A stretch of 64,000 bases of DNA from Streptomyces sp. NBC_01264 (GCF_026340675.1 NZ_JAPEOX010000001.1:4402001-4466000); one strand, 5' to 3'. Positions 7,488-16,979 are shown, numbered from the stretch's first letter. A program made the numbers and translations. The notes: a model not told the origin generated them from the sequence alone.

Positions 7488-8284
7488 CGGCCCAGGGGAC
7501 CCCCGGCCTGCGGGTGGAGCGGGACAAGACCACCGGGGTCGCGGTCGTCACCCTGGACCGGGAGCGCAAGCACAATGCGATCGACCTGGGGACCGCAGCC
7601 GAACTCGCGCGAGTATGGAGGGAGTTGCGCTACGAGGACGCGGTACGGGCGATCGTGCTGACGGGCGCCGGGCAGGCGGCCTTCTGCACGGGCATCGACC
7701 GGGGCGTCGAGGTGCCGCAGCCCTCCTCGCCGTACTCGGTGGACGACCCGCTCGTCGCCATCGGGCCGAAGGCCAACGACCTGTGGAAGCCGGTGGTCGC
7801 CGCCGTCAACGGCATGGCCTGCGGCGGGGCGTTCTACCTGCTGGGCGAGTCGGAGTTCATCATCTCCTCCGCCTCCGCGACCTACTTCGACCCGCACACC
7901 AGCTACGGGATGGTCAGCGCGTACGAGGCGATCTACATGGCGCAGCGCATGCCCTTCGGCGAGGCCGCCCGGATGTCCCTGATGGGCACGGCGGAACGGC
8001 TCTCCGCGCGGCGGGCGTACGAGATCGGCCTGGTCTCGGAGCTGGCGGAGCCCGGGGAGCTGCTCCCGGCGGCCCTGCGGGCGGCCGAGACGCTGGCCGG
8101 CTTCCCGACGGAGGCCGTGCAGGGCACCGTACGGTCCCTGTGGGCGGCGAAGCAGGCCACCCTCCAGCAGGCGCTGGCGCAGGCTCCGGGACTGGTGGCG
8201 CTGGGGAACCTGCCGCCCGAGCGGCAGGCGGAGCTGTTCGCCGGGCGCCGCGGCGGGGCGGGCCAGGAGCCCCGGATCCGCTGA
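7484..8284 (+). CDS. Enoyl-CoA hydratase/isomerase family protein
   Basis: This is a 266-residue crotonase-fold protein with an oxyanion-hole segment (FCTGIDRGVEVP) and NGMACGGAFYLL, where other hydratases have NGxAxGGG. The first catalytic Glu position of classical hydratases is not obvious. FDPHTSYGMVSAYEA replaces the usual F-x-E-P stretch, so it may catalyse another crotonase reaction such as isomerisation or C-C hydrolysis. The GTG start at 7484 overlaps the DUF35 stop. It is the last gene of the ltp-DUF35-ech operon and is followed by a strong hairpin. In sterol catabolism, crotonases act on side-chain and ring intermediates; the exact step here is unknown. Confidence 0.85.
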   Translation: MTAQGTPGLRVERDKTTGVAVVTLDRERKHNAIDLGTAAELARVWRELRYEDAVRAIVLTGAGQAAFCTGIDRGVEVPQPSSPYSVDDPLVAIGPKANDLWKPVVAAVNGMACGGAFYLLGESEFIISSASATYFDPHTSYGMVSAYEAIYMAQRMPFGEAARMSLMGTAERLSARRAYEIGLVSELAEPGELLPAALRAAETLAGFPTEAVQGTVRSLWAAKQATLQQALAQAPGLVALGNLPPERQAELFAGRRGGAGQEPRIR

Positions 8285-8313
8285 GGCGGGGGCTGCCTTC
8301 GCGGGCCCCCGCC
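8285..8313. terminator. Convergent terminator hairpin
   Basis: GGCGGGGGC pairs with GCCCCCGCC across an 11-nt loop, one base after the hydratase stop and 5 nt from the convergent gene's stop. It probably terminates both transcripts. Confidence 0.65.
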
Positions 8314-8317
8314 GCCG

Positions 8318-8932
8318 CTAGCGGGTCTTCCTCGTGGACCTGGGCTTCGGCTTGCTCGGGGTCTTGCCGCCCGTGCTGCCGCCGGTGGTGGTGGACCCGG
8401 TGCTGCCGGAGCCGGACGTCGAGGTCGGGGTGGGCGACGCGGTCGAGAGGGTCTGTACGGGGCCCAGGGTGCAGCGCTTGACCTCGCCCGCCTTGGCCGC
8501 GCTCGTCATCGGCAGGTCGACCGTCCGGCTCTCGCCCGCCTTGAGGGCGAGGTCCACAGAGCCGGAGTCGACCCGGCCGGAGGCGCCTTCGAAGACCAGC
8601 GGGACGCGGAAGGTGTGCCCGGACGCCGAGTCGGAGGTGACCTTGACGGTGGCCTTCGCCACCGAAGGCCCGGCGCAGGTGACGACCTCGGCGTGCGCGA
8701 GCGGCCGGGTCCCGGTGGCCGTGGCCGTGGCCGTGGGGGTGGCCGCGGAGCCGCCGCCGCTCCCGCCCGTGCCGCTGTAGCTCTTCTTCTTCGACTTGCT
8801 CTTGGAGCTGGAGCAGCCGCCCCCGCTGCTCTTGCTCTTGCCGCTTCCGCCCGTCGACGAGAACCCCGTCAGCGCGAGCACCACACCCACCAGTACCGCT
8901 GTGAGCCGGACCCGCCGTCCCGTGACCACCAT
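8318..8932 (-). CDS. Secreted or membrane-anchored Ser/Thr/Gly-rich protein
   Basis: The product has 204 residues. An N-terminal hydrophobic segment (residues 9-25, LTAVLVGVVLALTGFSS) follows VTGRRVR, a plausible signal peptide or anchor without a lipobox. Next come a Ser/Lys/Gly-rich linker (35-70), a compact central region with two cysteines (about 85-160) and a Ser/Thr/Gly tail ending in basic residues. The ATG at 8932 is chosen because GGGGAGGGG stands 8 nt upstream; a longer frame to 9010 has no ribosome site. I do not recognise the family. The low-complexity flanks suggest a wall-exposed or stalk-like protein. Confidence 0.6.
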   Translation of the reverse strand: MVVTGRRVRLTAVLVGVVLALTGFSSTGGSGKSKSSGGGCSSSKSKSKKKSYSGTGGSGGGSAATPTATATATGTRPLAHAEVVTCAGPSVAKATVKVTSDSASGHTFRVPLVFEGASGRVDSGSVDLALKAGESRTVDLPMTSAAKAGEVKRCTLGPVQTLSTASPTPTSTSGSGSTGSTTTGGSTGGKTPSKPKPRSTRKTR

Positions 8933-9051
8933 GGCCTGAACCCCTCCCCGTTGGACAACCGGCGGCACGCTACCAGGAGGCTCGAGGCGCAACGGTACGG
9001 TGGCCGCCACGCGCGACGGCCGCGATCAGCCACTCCCCGGGGGGACACACC

Positions 9052-9381
9052 ATGACCGACGAGACCAACACCAGCCCTGACGCCGGAGTCATCACGGCGA
9101 TCGCCCGCCTCCAGGCCCGGCCCGGGCTGGAGGCGGAGGTCCGCGCGCAGGCCCTGTCCCTGGTCGCGCCGACCCGGGCCGAAGCGGGCAACGTCTCCTA
9201 CCGCGCGTACGAGGACCCGACCGCTCCGGGTGCCTGGGTCGTCGTGGAGGAGTGGGCGGACTCCGCGTCCTGGGAAGCCCACCTGGCCTCCCCGCACCTG
9301 GCCGAGGCCCTGTCCCGTACGGGCGCCCTGCTGGCCGGGGCGCCGGTCGTGCGGGTGTTCCCCCCGGCGCTCCCCTCTTAG
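9052..9381 (+). CDS. Antibiotic biosynthesis monooxygenase (ABM)-domain protein
   Basis: This 109-residue protein is one ferredoxin-like alpha+beta barrel domain. The core spans residues 12-105, with VITAIARLQARPG, the central SYRAYEDP and the VVVEEWADSASWEAHLASPHL segment typical of YgiN/ABM quinol monooxygenase-like proteins. These act as small cofactor-free dimers, often on quinols or polyketides. GGGGGG lies 8 nt before the ATG. The gene is followed by an unusual G/C repeat tract and seems monocistronic. The substrate is unknown. Confidence 0.8.
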   Translation: MTDETNTSPDAGVITAIARLQARPGLEAEVRAQALSLVAPTRAEAGNVSYRAYEDPTAPGAWVVVEEWADSASWEAHLASPHLAEALSRTGALLAGAPVVRVFPPALPS

Positions 9382-9382
9382 G

Positions 9383-9490
9383 GACCCGGGGGCGGGACTC
9401 CGGGGGCGGGACTCCGGGGGCGGACCCCACGTCCGGACCCCGCCCCGGACCCCGCCCCGGACTCCGCGTGCGGGACTCCGGGGGCGGGCG
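9383..9490. repeat. GC repeat tract able to form a long hairpin
   Basis: Three tandem copies of a roughly 14-nt unit (CCGGGGGCGGGACT and variants) are followed by complementary CCGGACCCCGCC-type units. The tract is therefore both a direct repeat and a long imperfect inverted repeat. The G runs on the plus strand could also form a quadruplex. It separates the ABM gene from the membrane-protein gene. Confidence 0.7.
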
Positions 9491-9537
9491 TAGCGTCGGG
9501 ATCGAGATCCAGACCCACTCCCCCCGGAGGGCCGGGC

Positions 9538-10089
9538 ATGATCCGCAACGTACTCGGCTCGTTCCTGGGTCTGATCGGAGCGACGGCCGCCGTCTGGAGC
9601 CCCTTCCGTGCCTGGTACGACGGCCGTCACGGGCGCGACTACCGCATCGAGGAGCTCTTCTCCTCCTCCGGGATCACCGATGACAAGGCCGCCCTGCTGG
9701 GCTCGCTGCTGCTGCCCTTCCTCTTCGCCGCCGTGCTCGCGCTGGTCGCGATCGTGCTGCGCTCCCGGCTGCTCATGGCCCTCTCCGGGGTCGTCGTCCT
9801 CGGCTTCGCCGTGCTCTGGATGGTCCGCCAGGGCCAGGCCGCGGGGAGCCTCTCGGTCGGCGGCGACGGCAGCGCGGGCCTCGGGGACGGCCTCGCCAAC
9901 GCCTTCGGTGCGGGCGCCCTGCTCATCCTCGCGGCGGCCGTGATGAGCGGCCGGCCCCGCCGCCGCGACCGGGTCGCCAGGGAACCCGCCCCGGAGCCGT
10001 ACCGGGAGCCGCACCCGGAGCCCGTCGAGGACCCTGACCGTCCCCCGGCCCCGTCGGCCTGGCCTCCGCCGCCGCAGGACCACTCGTAG
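9538..10089 (+). CDS. Small integral membrane protein with Pro-rich tail
   Basis: The product has 183 residues. An N-terminal hydrophobic stretch (1-20) precedes a soluble YDGRHGRDYRIEELFSS segment, followed by three likely membrane helices (about 54-75, 79-96 and 120-138). The C-terminus is a 40-residue Pro/Glu/Arg-rich cytoplasmic-type tail. GGAGGG stands 6 nt before the ATG. I recognise the arrangement from streptomycete conserved membrane proteins, but no function is known to me. It converges on the cyclophilin gene across a terminator. Confidence 0.7.
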   Translation: MIRNVLGSFLGLIGATAAVWSPFRAWYDGRHGRDYRIEELFSSSGITDDKAALLGSLLLPFLFAAVLALVAIVLRSRLLMALSGVVVLGFAVLWMVRQGQAAGSLSVGGDGSAGLGDGLANAFGAGALLILAAAVMSGRPRRRDRVAREPAPEPYREPHPEPVEDPDRPPAPSAWPPPPQDHS

Positions 10090-10144
10090 GACCTCGGGGC
10101 CCTGCGCGACCTCATGGGCCTGTCCGCCGCCCGGACATGACGGC

Positions 10145-10173
10145 GGCCCCGTCCCCCCGGAGGGGGCGGGGCC
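10145..10173. terminator. Convergent terminator hairpin
   Basis: GGCCCCG-TCCCCC pairs with GGGGGC-GGGGCC with a small internal irregularity. It lies between the convergent stops at 10089 and 10201. Confidence 0.6.
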
Positions 10174-10200
10174 GGCCAGCCGTTGCGGGCGGGGTGGGGA

Positions 10201-10704
10201 TCAGGCCTCGACGACGCCGGACGCCGCGATCTCGACCTTGCCCTTGGGGGCGCCCGAGGCGGAACCGAGCGCCTCGATCTGGTCGACGAGCTCCTGGCCC
10301 GAGACGACCTCGCCGAAGACGACGTGCTTGCCGTCGAGCCACGGGGTGAGGACGGTGGTGATGAAGAACTGCGAGCCGTTGGTGTTCTTGCCTGCGTTCG
10401 CCATCGACAGCAGGTACTTGCGGTCGTGCTTCAGGGTGAAGTTCTCGTCGGCGAACTTCTCGCCGTAGATGCTCTTGCCACCCGTGCCGTTGTGGTTGGT
10501 GAAGTCACCGCCCTGCAGCATGAACTGCGGGATGACGCGGTGGAAGCCGGAGCCGGCGTAGCCGAAGCCGTTCTGGCCGGTGCACAGCTCGCGGAAGTTC
10601 TGGGCGGTCTTCGGGACGACCTCGTCGAAGAGGTTGAAGACGATGCGACCGGCGGGTGCGCCGTTGATGGTGATGTCGAAGAATACGTTGCTCATGGGGT
10701 CCAT
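10201..10704 (-). CDS. ppiA: Cyclophilin-type peptidyl-prolyl cis-trans isomerase
   Basis: This cytosolic cyclophilin of about 165 residues catalyses X-Pro isomerisation. The active-site [15 protein letters not shown] (catalytic Arg) is at about 54-68, followed by [15 protein letters not shown], and the cyclosporin-contact Trp is in [12 protein letters not shown]. No signal peptide is present, in line with streptomycete CypA. Two starts fit: the ATG at 10704 with GGGAG upstream, or the ATG at 10695 that begins MSNVFF, the usual N-terminus. It is monocistronic and unrelated to the catabolic genes. Confidence 0.95.
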   Translation of the reverse strand: MDPMSNVFFDITINGAPAGRIVFNLFDEVVPKTAQNFRELCTGQNGFGYAGSGFHRVIPQFMLQGGDFTNHNGTGGKSIYGEKFADENFTLKHDRKYLLSMANAGKNTNGSQFFITTVLTPWLDGKHVVFGEVVSGQELVDQIEALGSASGAPKGKVEIAASGVVEA

Positions 10705-10796
10705 CCTGTCACTCCCGGTGCGGTGCGCGACCCCGAGGGGGCCGTGACGGGGCCCCCGGACGGCTCAGCCGCAGCTCAGGCCGCGGCTGAACCGGG

Positions 10797-13223
10797 TCAG
10801 CCTCCCGTACGGGTCCCCGTGCCCTTGGCGGCGTCCAGTGCGTAGACGCAGCGGTCCTTGCTGCACGCGTAGACCACGCCCGCCTCGGCCACCGGGGCCC
10901 CGGTGATCTCCCCGCCGGTGGCCAGTTTCCAGCGGAGCTGGCCGCCCGCCGCGTCCAGGGTGTACAGGCAGTGGTCGGCCGACCCGAAGTGGACGCGGCC
11001 GTCCGCGACCGCCGGGGAACCGGTGATCTCGCCGCCCGCCGCGAACCGCCACTTCGGGGTGCCGGTGACCGCGTCGAGCGTGTACACGGCGCTGCCCGCG
11101 GCCAGGTGGACGTTGCCCGCGGCCACGAGGACCGGGTCGGCGGCCTGCCGGGGCTCGGTGGCGATCCGCCAGCGGTCCTTGCCGGTGGCCGCGTCCAGGG
11201 CGTAGACGGTGCCCAGGTAGTCCGCGAGGTAGACCCCGCCGCCCGTGACGGCCGCGCCGGAGGCGAAGGCCGGGGGCGCGAGGAACACGGCGGGGGCCTC
11301 GAAGTGCCAGCGGACCCGGCCCGAGGCCCGGTCGATGGAGATCACCCGGGTGCCTGCGGCGACGTAGACGTTGCCGTCGGGCGCGGGGGTGACCCGTACG
11401 GGCACGTTCCCGCAGGAGGCCGCGTCGCCGACCGGGTACGACCAGGACTCCCGCCCGGAGCGGGCATCGAGGGCGCGCAGCCGGGCGTCCTGCCACACGT
11501 AGACCGTGCCCTCGTGCAGGACGGGGGCCGCCTCGGCGGTCTCGAACTCGCTCTGCGCGCCGGTCAGCTCCCACAGCTTGTGCCCGTTGGACGACTCCCA
11601 GGCCTGTACGCCGCCTCCGCGCGTGGCGGTGACGACGGTCCCCCGGTCGGCGCGCAGGGCGTACACCCAGGCGTCGGCGGACAGCCGCCAGCGCTCGGAG
11701 CCGTCACCGGCGTCGAGGGCGTAGAGGGAGGGGCCGTCGGAGGCGTGGATGCGCCCGTCGGAGACGGCCATGGACCAGGCGACGTCGCGGGTCTTGAACT
11801 GGCGGCGGCCGCTGGCCACGTCCAGGGCGTGCACCTCGAAGGAGGTGACGTAGAGCAGGTCGCCGGCGACGGTCGGGGTGCCCCAGACCTCGTTCGACAT
11901 CCGGAACCGCCAGGGCCGCCAGCGGCCGCTGTCGGGGGCCGGACCCGGGTTCGGTACGAGGACCGAGGGCGCGGGGCCCGCCACCGGGGTACCGGCGGGC
12001 GGCCGGATCCAGCCGGTCGCGGAGTCCGCCGCTGCGGCGTGGGCGGCCGGGGCCGAGGCGGAGGCCTGCGGTCCGGGGCCGATCGGCACCGGGGAGCCGC
12101 CGAGCCGGACGGGCTCGCCCGAGGGCGCCATCGGGGGGTGCTCGGGCCGCTGCGGGACGGCCTGGCCGGTCCGCGGGTCGGTCCAGGGGTCGGCTCCGCC
12201 GCGCCGCCTGCGGTGCGTGGCGGGACCGGAGGCGGGACCGGCGCTCTCGATGGGCGCGGAGACACCGGCCCGGGGCAGCGCCGGCTTCGGCACGGCGGCA
12301 GCGGCCGCGGCGGCCGCCGCGGCGGCGTTGCGGTGACCGGCCCGCCGGGCCTCGATCATCGCGACGGCCCGCTCGGGCAGCCACGCCGAGGCGGTACCGC
12401 TCTCGTCGCCGCCCTCGAAGAGGTGCGGGGCCAGCTGCGCCTGCAGGTCGGCCGGGGTCGGCCGCTGCGTGGCGTCCATCTTCATGCAGGAGTCGATCAG
12501 CGGGCGGAGCTCGTCGGGGAGCCCCTCCAGGTTGGGGCCCTCGCGCAGCAGCATGAAGACCGTCTCCACCGGGTTCGCCCCGTGGTACGGCGGATGCCCA
12601 GTGGCGGCGAAGACCAGCGTGGAGCCGAGCGAGAACACGTCGCTGGCGCCCTTGACGCTGCGCGAGTCCTTGGCCTGCTCCGGCGACATGTACGCGGGGG
12701 TGCCGACGGCGACGTTCGTCATGGTCAGGCGGGTGTTGGAGACCCCGCTGGCGATGCCGAAGTCGATCACGCGCGGGCCGTCCTCGACGACGAGCACGTT
12801 GGAGGGCTTCAGGTCGCGGTGGACCAGGCCCGCCCCGTGGATGGACTGGAGCGCCTCGGCGATGCCGGCGGCGAGCCACCGTACGGCCTGGGCGGGCATC
12901 GGCCCGCACTCGTGGACGATCTCCTCCAGGGAGGGCGCCGGGACGTACGCGGTCGCCAGCCACGGCACGGCCGCGCGCGGGTCGGCGTCGACCACGGCCG
13001 CGGTGTAGAAGCCGGAGACGGCGCGGGCCGCCTCCACCTCACGGGTGAAGCGGACGCGGAACAGCTGGTCCTCGGCGAGCTCGGTGCGCACCGTCTTGAT
13101 CGCCACCCGGCGCCCGGACGCCGACCGGGCGAGATAGACCAGCCCCATGCCGCCGGCGCCGAGCCGTCCCAGCACCTCGAAGGGGCCGATCCGTCTCGGG
13201 TCGTGCTGCGTCAGCTGCTCCAC
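10797..13223 (-). CDS. Ser/Thr protein kinase with C-terminal PQQ-like beta-propeller
   Basis: Hanks-type kinase of about 808 residues. The glycine loop GAGGMG is at 22-27, the ATP lysine K43 is in [12 protein letters not shown] has catalytic D137, and D154 is in DFG. SPEQ replaces APE, as is common in Streptomyces. The catalytic domain ends near residue 265. An Ala- and Pro-rich linker (about 300-420, with a run of alanines) leads to a PQQ-type propeller (about 430-808) built of repeats such as [13 protein letters not shown] and [13 protein letters not shown]. No transmembrane helix is evident, so the sensor may be cytoplasmic. The GTG at 13223 has GGAGG 6 nt upstream and starts just before the kinase fold; a longer frame to 13262 lacks this support. 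Confidence 0.9.
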   Translation of the reverse strand: MEQLTQHDPRRIGPFEVLGRLGAGGMGLVYLARSASGRRVAIKTVRTELAEDQLFRVRFTREVEAARAVSGFYTAAVVDADPRAAVPWLATAYVPAPSLEEIVHECGPMPAQAVRWLAAGIAEALQSIHGAGLVHRDLKPSNVLVVEDGPRVIDFGIASGVSNTRLTMTNVAVGTPAYMSPEQAKDSRSVKGASDVFSLGSTLVFAATGHPPYHGANPVETVFMLLREGPNLEGLPDELRPLIDSCMKMDATQRPTPADLQAQLAPHLFEGGDESGTASAWLPERAVAMIEARRAGHRNAAAAAAAAAAAVPKPALPRAGVSAPIESAGPASGPATHRRRRGGADPWTDPRTGQAVPQRPEHPPMAPSGEPVRLGGSPVPIGPGPQASASAPAAHAAAADSATGWIRPPAGTPVAGPAPSVLVPNPGPAPDSGRWRPWRFRMSNEVWGTPTVAGDLLYVTSFEVHALDVASGRRQFKTRDVAWSMAVSDGRIHASDGPSLYALDAGDGSERWRLSADAWVYALRADRGTVVTATRGGGVQAWESSNGHKLWELTGAQSEFETAEAAPVLHEGTVYVWQDARLRALDARSGRESWSYPVGDAASCGNVPVRVTPAPDGNVYVAAGTRVISIDRASGRVRWHFEAPAVFLAPPAFASGAAVTGGGVYLADYLGTVYALDAATGKDRWRIATEPRQAADPVLVAAGNVHLAAGSAVYTLDAVTGTPKWRFAAGGEITGSPAVADGRVHFGSADHCLYTLDAAGGQLRWKLATGGEITGAPVAEAGVVYACSKDRCVYALDAAKGTGTRTGG

Positions 13224-13531
13224 CACTCGCCTCCACACCCATCCCCGTACGGGGTCCCTCACGGGCCCCGCTCTTCCAGCCGTCGCCGGTGGGCATCGCC
13301 GTCGTCGCCGTCACGTCACCGGATGCGCGCGAGCCGCCGCGGGTCCCTGCCCCGTGCAGCGTCTCACCCCGGGGGCCGCCCGGGTCGCGCACCCCCGATT
13401 CTGTCAGGCCCGCGCCCGCTCCGGCCCCGGCACGGCGGGTGGCTGTGCACGGGGTGCGGGCAAAGTCGTACAACCCCCCGGGGGCCCGTGTGTCTAGCCC
13501 CCCGTTCAGTCAGTCGACACCCGGGAGAAAC
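13224..13531. other. Gene-free interval between the kinase and the broken secreted-protein gene
   Basis: This holds the divergent promoter region. The only signal I can define is the CAACC/GTCTA pair at 13471-13496, which points towards the secreted-family gene. Confidence 0.5.
13471..13496 (+). promoter_or_regulatory. ECF-like promoter (CAACC-N16-GTCTA)
   Basis: CAACC at 13471-13475 and GTCTA at 13492-13496 are separated by 16 nt. The same layout, preceded by GTA, occurs before the two other members of the secreted family (15209 and 57727). Spacing and GTC core fit group IV sigma promoters. Confidence 0.55.
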
Positions 13532-15141
13532 ATGCGACACCGTTCGACTTCAGCCACCGTCATCGCCGTGGTGGTGCTCGGGGGACTGGCCGTGCCGGGG
13601 GCGGCGCATGCCTCGGCGGCGACTGCGGGGGCAAGATGAGCGCCACCCGTGAGGGAGCCGTCTCGTACCAGGGGTCTATGACGGTCCCGGTGTCCCCACC
13701 CCCGTCCATGTGCGGGACAAGAGGACGGGTCTGCGCGTCGCGTCCGTGACCCGCTTCCACCCCGTGCCCGCCGGATCCTGCGGACGACGGGCACGCGGAA
13801 ACCCCGCGCGGGATCTCCGACCCGCTCAAGCTGGAAGCCCTCGGGATGTACACGCTCGAGGTGGACAAGGCGGGCGGCACCGTTGTCTGCGGTGACTTCG
13901 ACTACGGGCTCCGCACGGAGGTCGCCCAGCCCGTCGCGCAGGGCACGGTTTCCCTGAGCAACCTGAAGTCCACCGTGTCGACGAGCCTCACCGGCTTCGA
14001 CCCGCGGACCCAGAAGACCGCTCCGCTCAAGAACACCAAGGTCACCGTCTCCCACGAGGGCTCCGCTCGGCGGGAGGTGTCCACCGACGCGCAGGGCCGC
14101 CTGTCCTCGACCGTCACGTTCCTGGGCACGGAGAGCTCGACCGTGGTGACCGTCGACCTGGCGGCCACCCCGGAGAGGGGCCCCGGGACGGGCCGGGTCC
14201 GCGTGGCCGCGGACGGCCGGAAGGCCGAGGTCGTCCTCGATGCCGCCTCCCGGAACGTCACGGCCCGCTACGGGGAGGTCGTGAAGCTCACCGGCAAGGC
14301 CGTCATGATCGCCGCGGACGGCACGCGCACGCCCGTGCCCGAGGGCACCGCGCTCTCCACGGGGATCAACGGTGCCGTGACGAGGACGGGAGCGGACGGC
14401 CGGTTCGAGCGATCGGTACGGGCCTTGAGCCCCGCGGGCGTCTCGACCTGGTGGCTGGGCGGAAACGCGCATCCGTGGCTGTACGGCGGTGGGGGCCTCA
14501 CCAAGGTCCGGCTCCTCGCGGCCACCGGCATCGGCGATTTCAAGGCCACGATCGACGCGGAACGGCGCGTGACCTTCACCGGGGGCACGGTCCTGAAGCC
14601 CGCCGCCGCCGACCCCGGTTCCACCCGCATGGAGGTGCAGTACTCGGCCGACGGCAAGACCGGCTGGACGACGCGCAAGACGTTCGGCTTCACCTTCAAC
14701 CAGGCCTTCGCGCAGACCCTGCCGGGCGAGGCCGACGGCTACTGGCGGCTGCAGTACTCCGGGGGCAAGAGCAGTACGGGCGTGATCCTCGAACGCACCG
14801 TCACCCCGCCGGTCCGGCTGACCCGGACGGCGACGGCCTTCACCTCCTTCGACGCGGCTCCGGAGCCGGTCCGCAAGGGCCAGACCTTCACCATCAAGGG
14901 CACCCTGCGGCACGGGACGCCGGCGAAGGCCTACGCCGGCCGGACGGTGGTCTTCTGCTTCCGGCCCGAGGGCAGTCAGACCTTCGTCCACCAGGGCCAG
15001 ACCAAGACCGCCGCGGACGGCACCTTCGCCCACTCTTTCAAGGCCGACCGCACCGGCACCTGGATCGCCCGCTACCGCGACGCCGACGGCAAGCACTTCG
15101 ACGCCGAATGCCGCCGGGACGAACTCGCCGTGAACCCGTAA
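13532..15141 (+). pseudogene. Broken paralogue of the secreted multi-domain protein at 15271
   Basis: Pieces of one protein lie in three different frames. The signal peptide (MRHRSTSATVIAVVVLGGLA... to AHASAA) runs from 13532 and stops at 13639. A middle piece reading VHVRDKRTGLRVASVTRF is in a second frame from 13704. The C-terminal 430 residues are open in a third frame, with recognisable sequence from about 13810 to the stop at 15141. Each piece aligns with the intact neighbour at 15271, with the stretch between the signal peptide and VHVRDK shortened. At least two frameshifts and a deletion are needed. The long C-terminal frame is well conserved, so the decay looks recent, but it lacks an export signal in frame. 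The promoter-like motif is still present. Confidence 0.8.
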
Positions 15142-15208
15142 CGCACATCCCGTACGGACCCTCCCCCGCAGGTCGGCCCGATCGGCCCAACCTGCGGGGA
15201 AAGGCGTA

Positions 15209-15235
15209 CAACCCATCGGGGGTTCCACGGGTCTA
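15209..15235 (+). promoter_or_regulatory. ECF-like promoter (CAACC-N17-GTCTA)
   Basis: CAACC at 15209-15213 and GTCTA at 15231-15235 lie 36 nt before the GTG start at 15271. The context GTACAACCC...GGGTCTAAGCCCC matches the paralogue upstream almost base for base. Confidence 0.6.
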
Positions 15236-15270
15236 AGCCCCGTTCAGCTCGTTCATGTCCGGGGGGATCC

Positions 15271-16947
15271 GTGCGTCACCGTTTGACCTCAGCCGTCGTC
15301 GCCGCAACTGCGCTGCTCGGGGGCCTGACCTTGACCGGGTCGGTCCATGCCGCGGCGGAGGGAGCCGACGGGTCCGGTGCGCCGGGTCCGTCCGCCTCGG
15401 CCCCCGACAGCGCCCCCGACGCTGTCGCCGCCTCCGACGTCGCCGCGGCCCCCGCCGCCGTCTGCCCGCCGGACATGTACGCCAGGCAGGACGGGTCCCT
15501 CAGCGTCCACAGCGCACAGGACGGGACGGGCGTGCCCGAGGGCCTCGCCGTCCACCTGCGGGACAAGAAGACGGGTCTGCGGGTCGCCTCCGTCGACACC
15601 TTCCGCAAGGTGACCGACCCGGAAGGCGTCTTCCCCGACTTCCAGCTGGTCTCGGAGCCGCTCAAGCTCGCCGCCCTCGGGATGTACACGCTGGAACTCG
15701 GCTCCGACGCCGAGCCCGTCGCCTGCGGGGACTTCGACTACCGGCTGCGCTCGGTGGTCACCCGGGTCGACGCGGCGGACGGGGTGTCCCTCGACCACCT
15801 CGGGACCACCGTGACGGCCGACGTCACCACCCTCGACCCGCGGACCGGGGCGAGCGCCCCGCTGAAGAACGCCAAGGTCCGCCTCTCCGGTGACCGCACC
15901 TCGCAGGAGGCCACCACGGACGCGCGGGGCCGCGTGTCCGCTCCGTTCACCTTCCGGGGTACGGAGGACCACACCGACGTGCGCGTCGACGTACTGGACA
16001 CCCCGGAGCTGAGCCCCGGAAGCGGCAGCGAGACCGCCCGCGCGGTCCGCCAGAAGGCCGAGATCGTCCTCGACCCCGAGTCCCGGAAGCTCAAGGCCCG
16101 CTACGGATCGACCACCAGCATCACGGGCCGGGCCTACAGGACCGCCGCGGACGGCACGCGCAAGCCCGTCCCCGAGGGCACGCCGATGCTCGCGGACCTG
16201 GGCGGCGAGCCGAGGACGACGGCGGACGGCCACTTCGAGCGGCAGCTCAGGACGGTCCACCGCGGCCAGGTGAAGACCACGTGGGCGGGCGGCCGCTCCC
16301 CGTGGCTGCGGTACGTGAGCGCCGAGACCGAGGTCGAGGTCGTCGAGGTCAGCTACTTCACCGACGTCAAGACGACGATCGGATCCGCCGGCGTGACCTT
16401 CACCGGGAGCCTCGCCCACAAGCCCCTCAGCCCGGCCCCCACCCTCGTCGAAGTGCAGTACTCGGCCGACGGCAAGACGGACTGGACGACGCGCGAGGTC
16501 TTCACCGTGGACCTCGGCTCCACCCGGTTCGACCGGACCCTGCCGGGCGAGCCGGACGGCTACTGGCGCCTGCGCTACGCCGCCGCCCCTCGCATGCAGG
16601 GCTCCGTCACCGAGCCCGTGCGGCTGACCCGGACCGCGACGGAGTTCACGAAGTTCAACGCGGGGCCGGAGCCCCTGGGCAAGGGCCAGACCTTCTTCGT
16701 CAAGGGCACCCTGCGGCACGGAACCCCGGCGAAGGCCTACGGCGGCCAGCTCGTGCTGTTCTACTTCCAGGCCGCCGGCAGCCAGGAGTACGTCTACCAG
16801 GGCCAGGCGCGGACCACCGAGGGCGGCGCCTTCTCCCACACCTTCACCGCCGAGGGCACCGGCAGCTGGATCGCCCGCTACCGCGACGCCGACGGCAAGC
16901 ACTTCGACGCCGAGAGCCGCCGGGACGAGGTCACCGTGAAGCCGTAG
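15271..16947 (+). CDS. Secreted multi-domain protein (Ig-like repeats), unknown function
   Basis: The product has 558 residues with a Sec signal peptide (MRHRLTSAVVAATALLGG, cleavage near AHA/AAE at about residue 28). An Ala/Pro/Ser-rich linker precedes a Cys-containing domain (about 65-150; VCPPDMYAR and VACGDFDY). Several beta-rich modules of 80-100 residues follow, with recurring phrases such as PLKNAKV, VQYSADGKTDWTTR and KGTLRHGTPAKAYGG. The final module ends WIARYRDADGKHFDAESRRDEV, repeated in the two paralogues here. The GTG start has GGGGGGA 6 nt upstream. An extracellular adhesin- or matrix-like role is plausible, but I do not know the family's function. It is a tandem relative of the broken gene just upstream. 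Confidence 0.75.
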   Translation: MRHRLTSAVVAATALLGGLTLTGSVHAAAEGADGSGAPGPSASAPDSAPDAVAASDVAAAPAAVCPPDMYARQDGSLSVHSAQDGTGVPEGLAVHLRDKKTGLRVASVDTFRKVTDPEGVFPDFQLVSEPLKLAALGMYTLELGSDAEPVACGDFDYRLRSVVTRVDAADGVSLDHLGTTVTADVTTLDPRTGASAPLKNAKVRLSGDRTSQEATTDARGRVSAPFTFRGTEDHTDVRVDVLDTPELSPGSGSETARAVRQKAEIVLDPESRKLKARYGSTTSITGRAYRTAADGTRKPVPEGTPMLADLGGEPRTTADGHFERQLRTVHRGQVKTTWAGGRSPWLRYVSAETEVEVVEVSYFTDVKTTIGSAGVTFTGSLAHKPLSPAPTLVEVQYSADGKTDWTTREVFTVDLGSTRFDRTLPGEPDGYWRLRYAAAPRMQGSVTEPVRLTRTATEFTKFNAGPEPLGKGQTFFVKGTLRHGTPAKAYGGQLVLFYFQAAGSQEYVYQGQARTTEGGAFSHTFTAEGTGSWIARYRDADGKHFDAESRRDEVTVKP

Positions 16948-16979
16948 CCGTAGCCATAGCCATAGCCATAGCCATAGGC
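16936..16979. repeat. Hexamer microsatellite AGCCAT/AGCCGT
   Basis: About seven tandem hexamers (AGCCGT then AGCCAT) start at the secreted gene's stop codon and run up to the convergent VOC gene's stop. In the plus frame each unit supplies another TAG. Slippage here would not harm either protein. Confidence 0.8.

Noticed and set aside
9383..9490. CRISPR array
   Set aside because: Units are contiguous and about 14 nt with no unique spacers; no Cas genes are nearby apart from the RuvC protein, which has no array.
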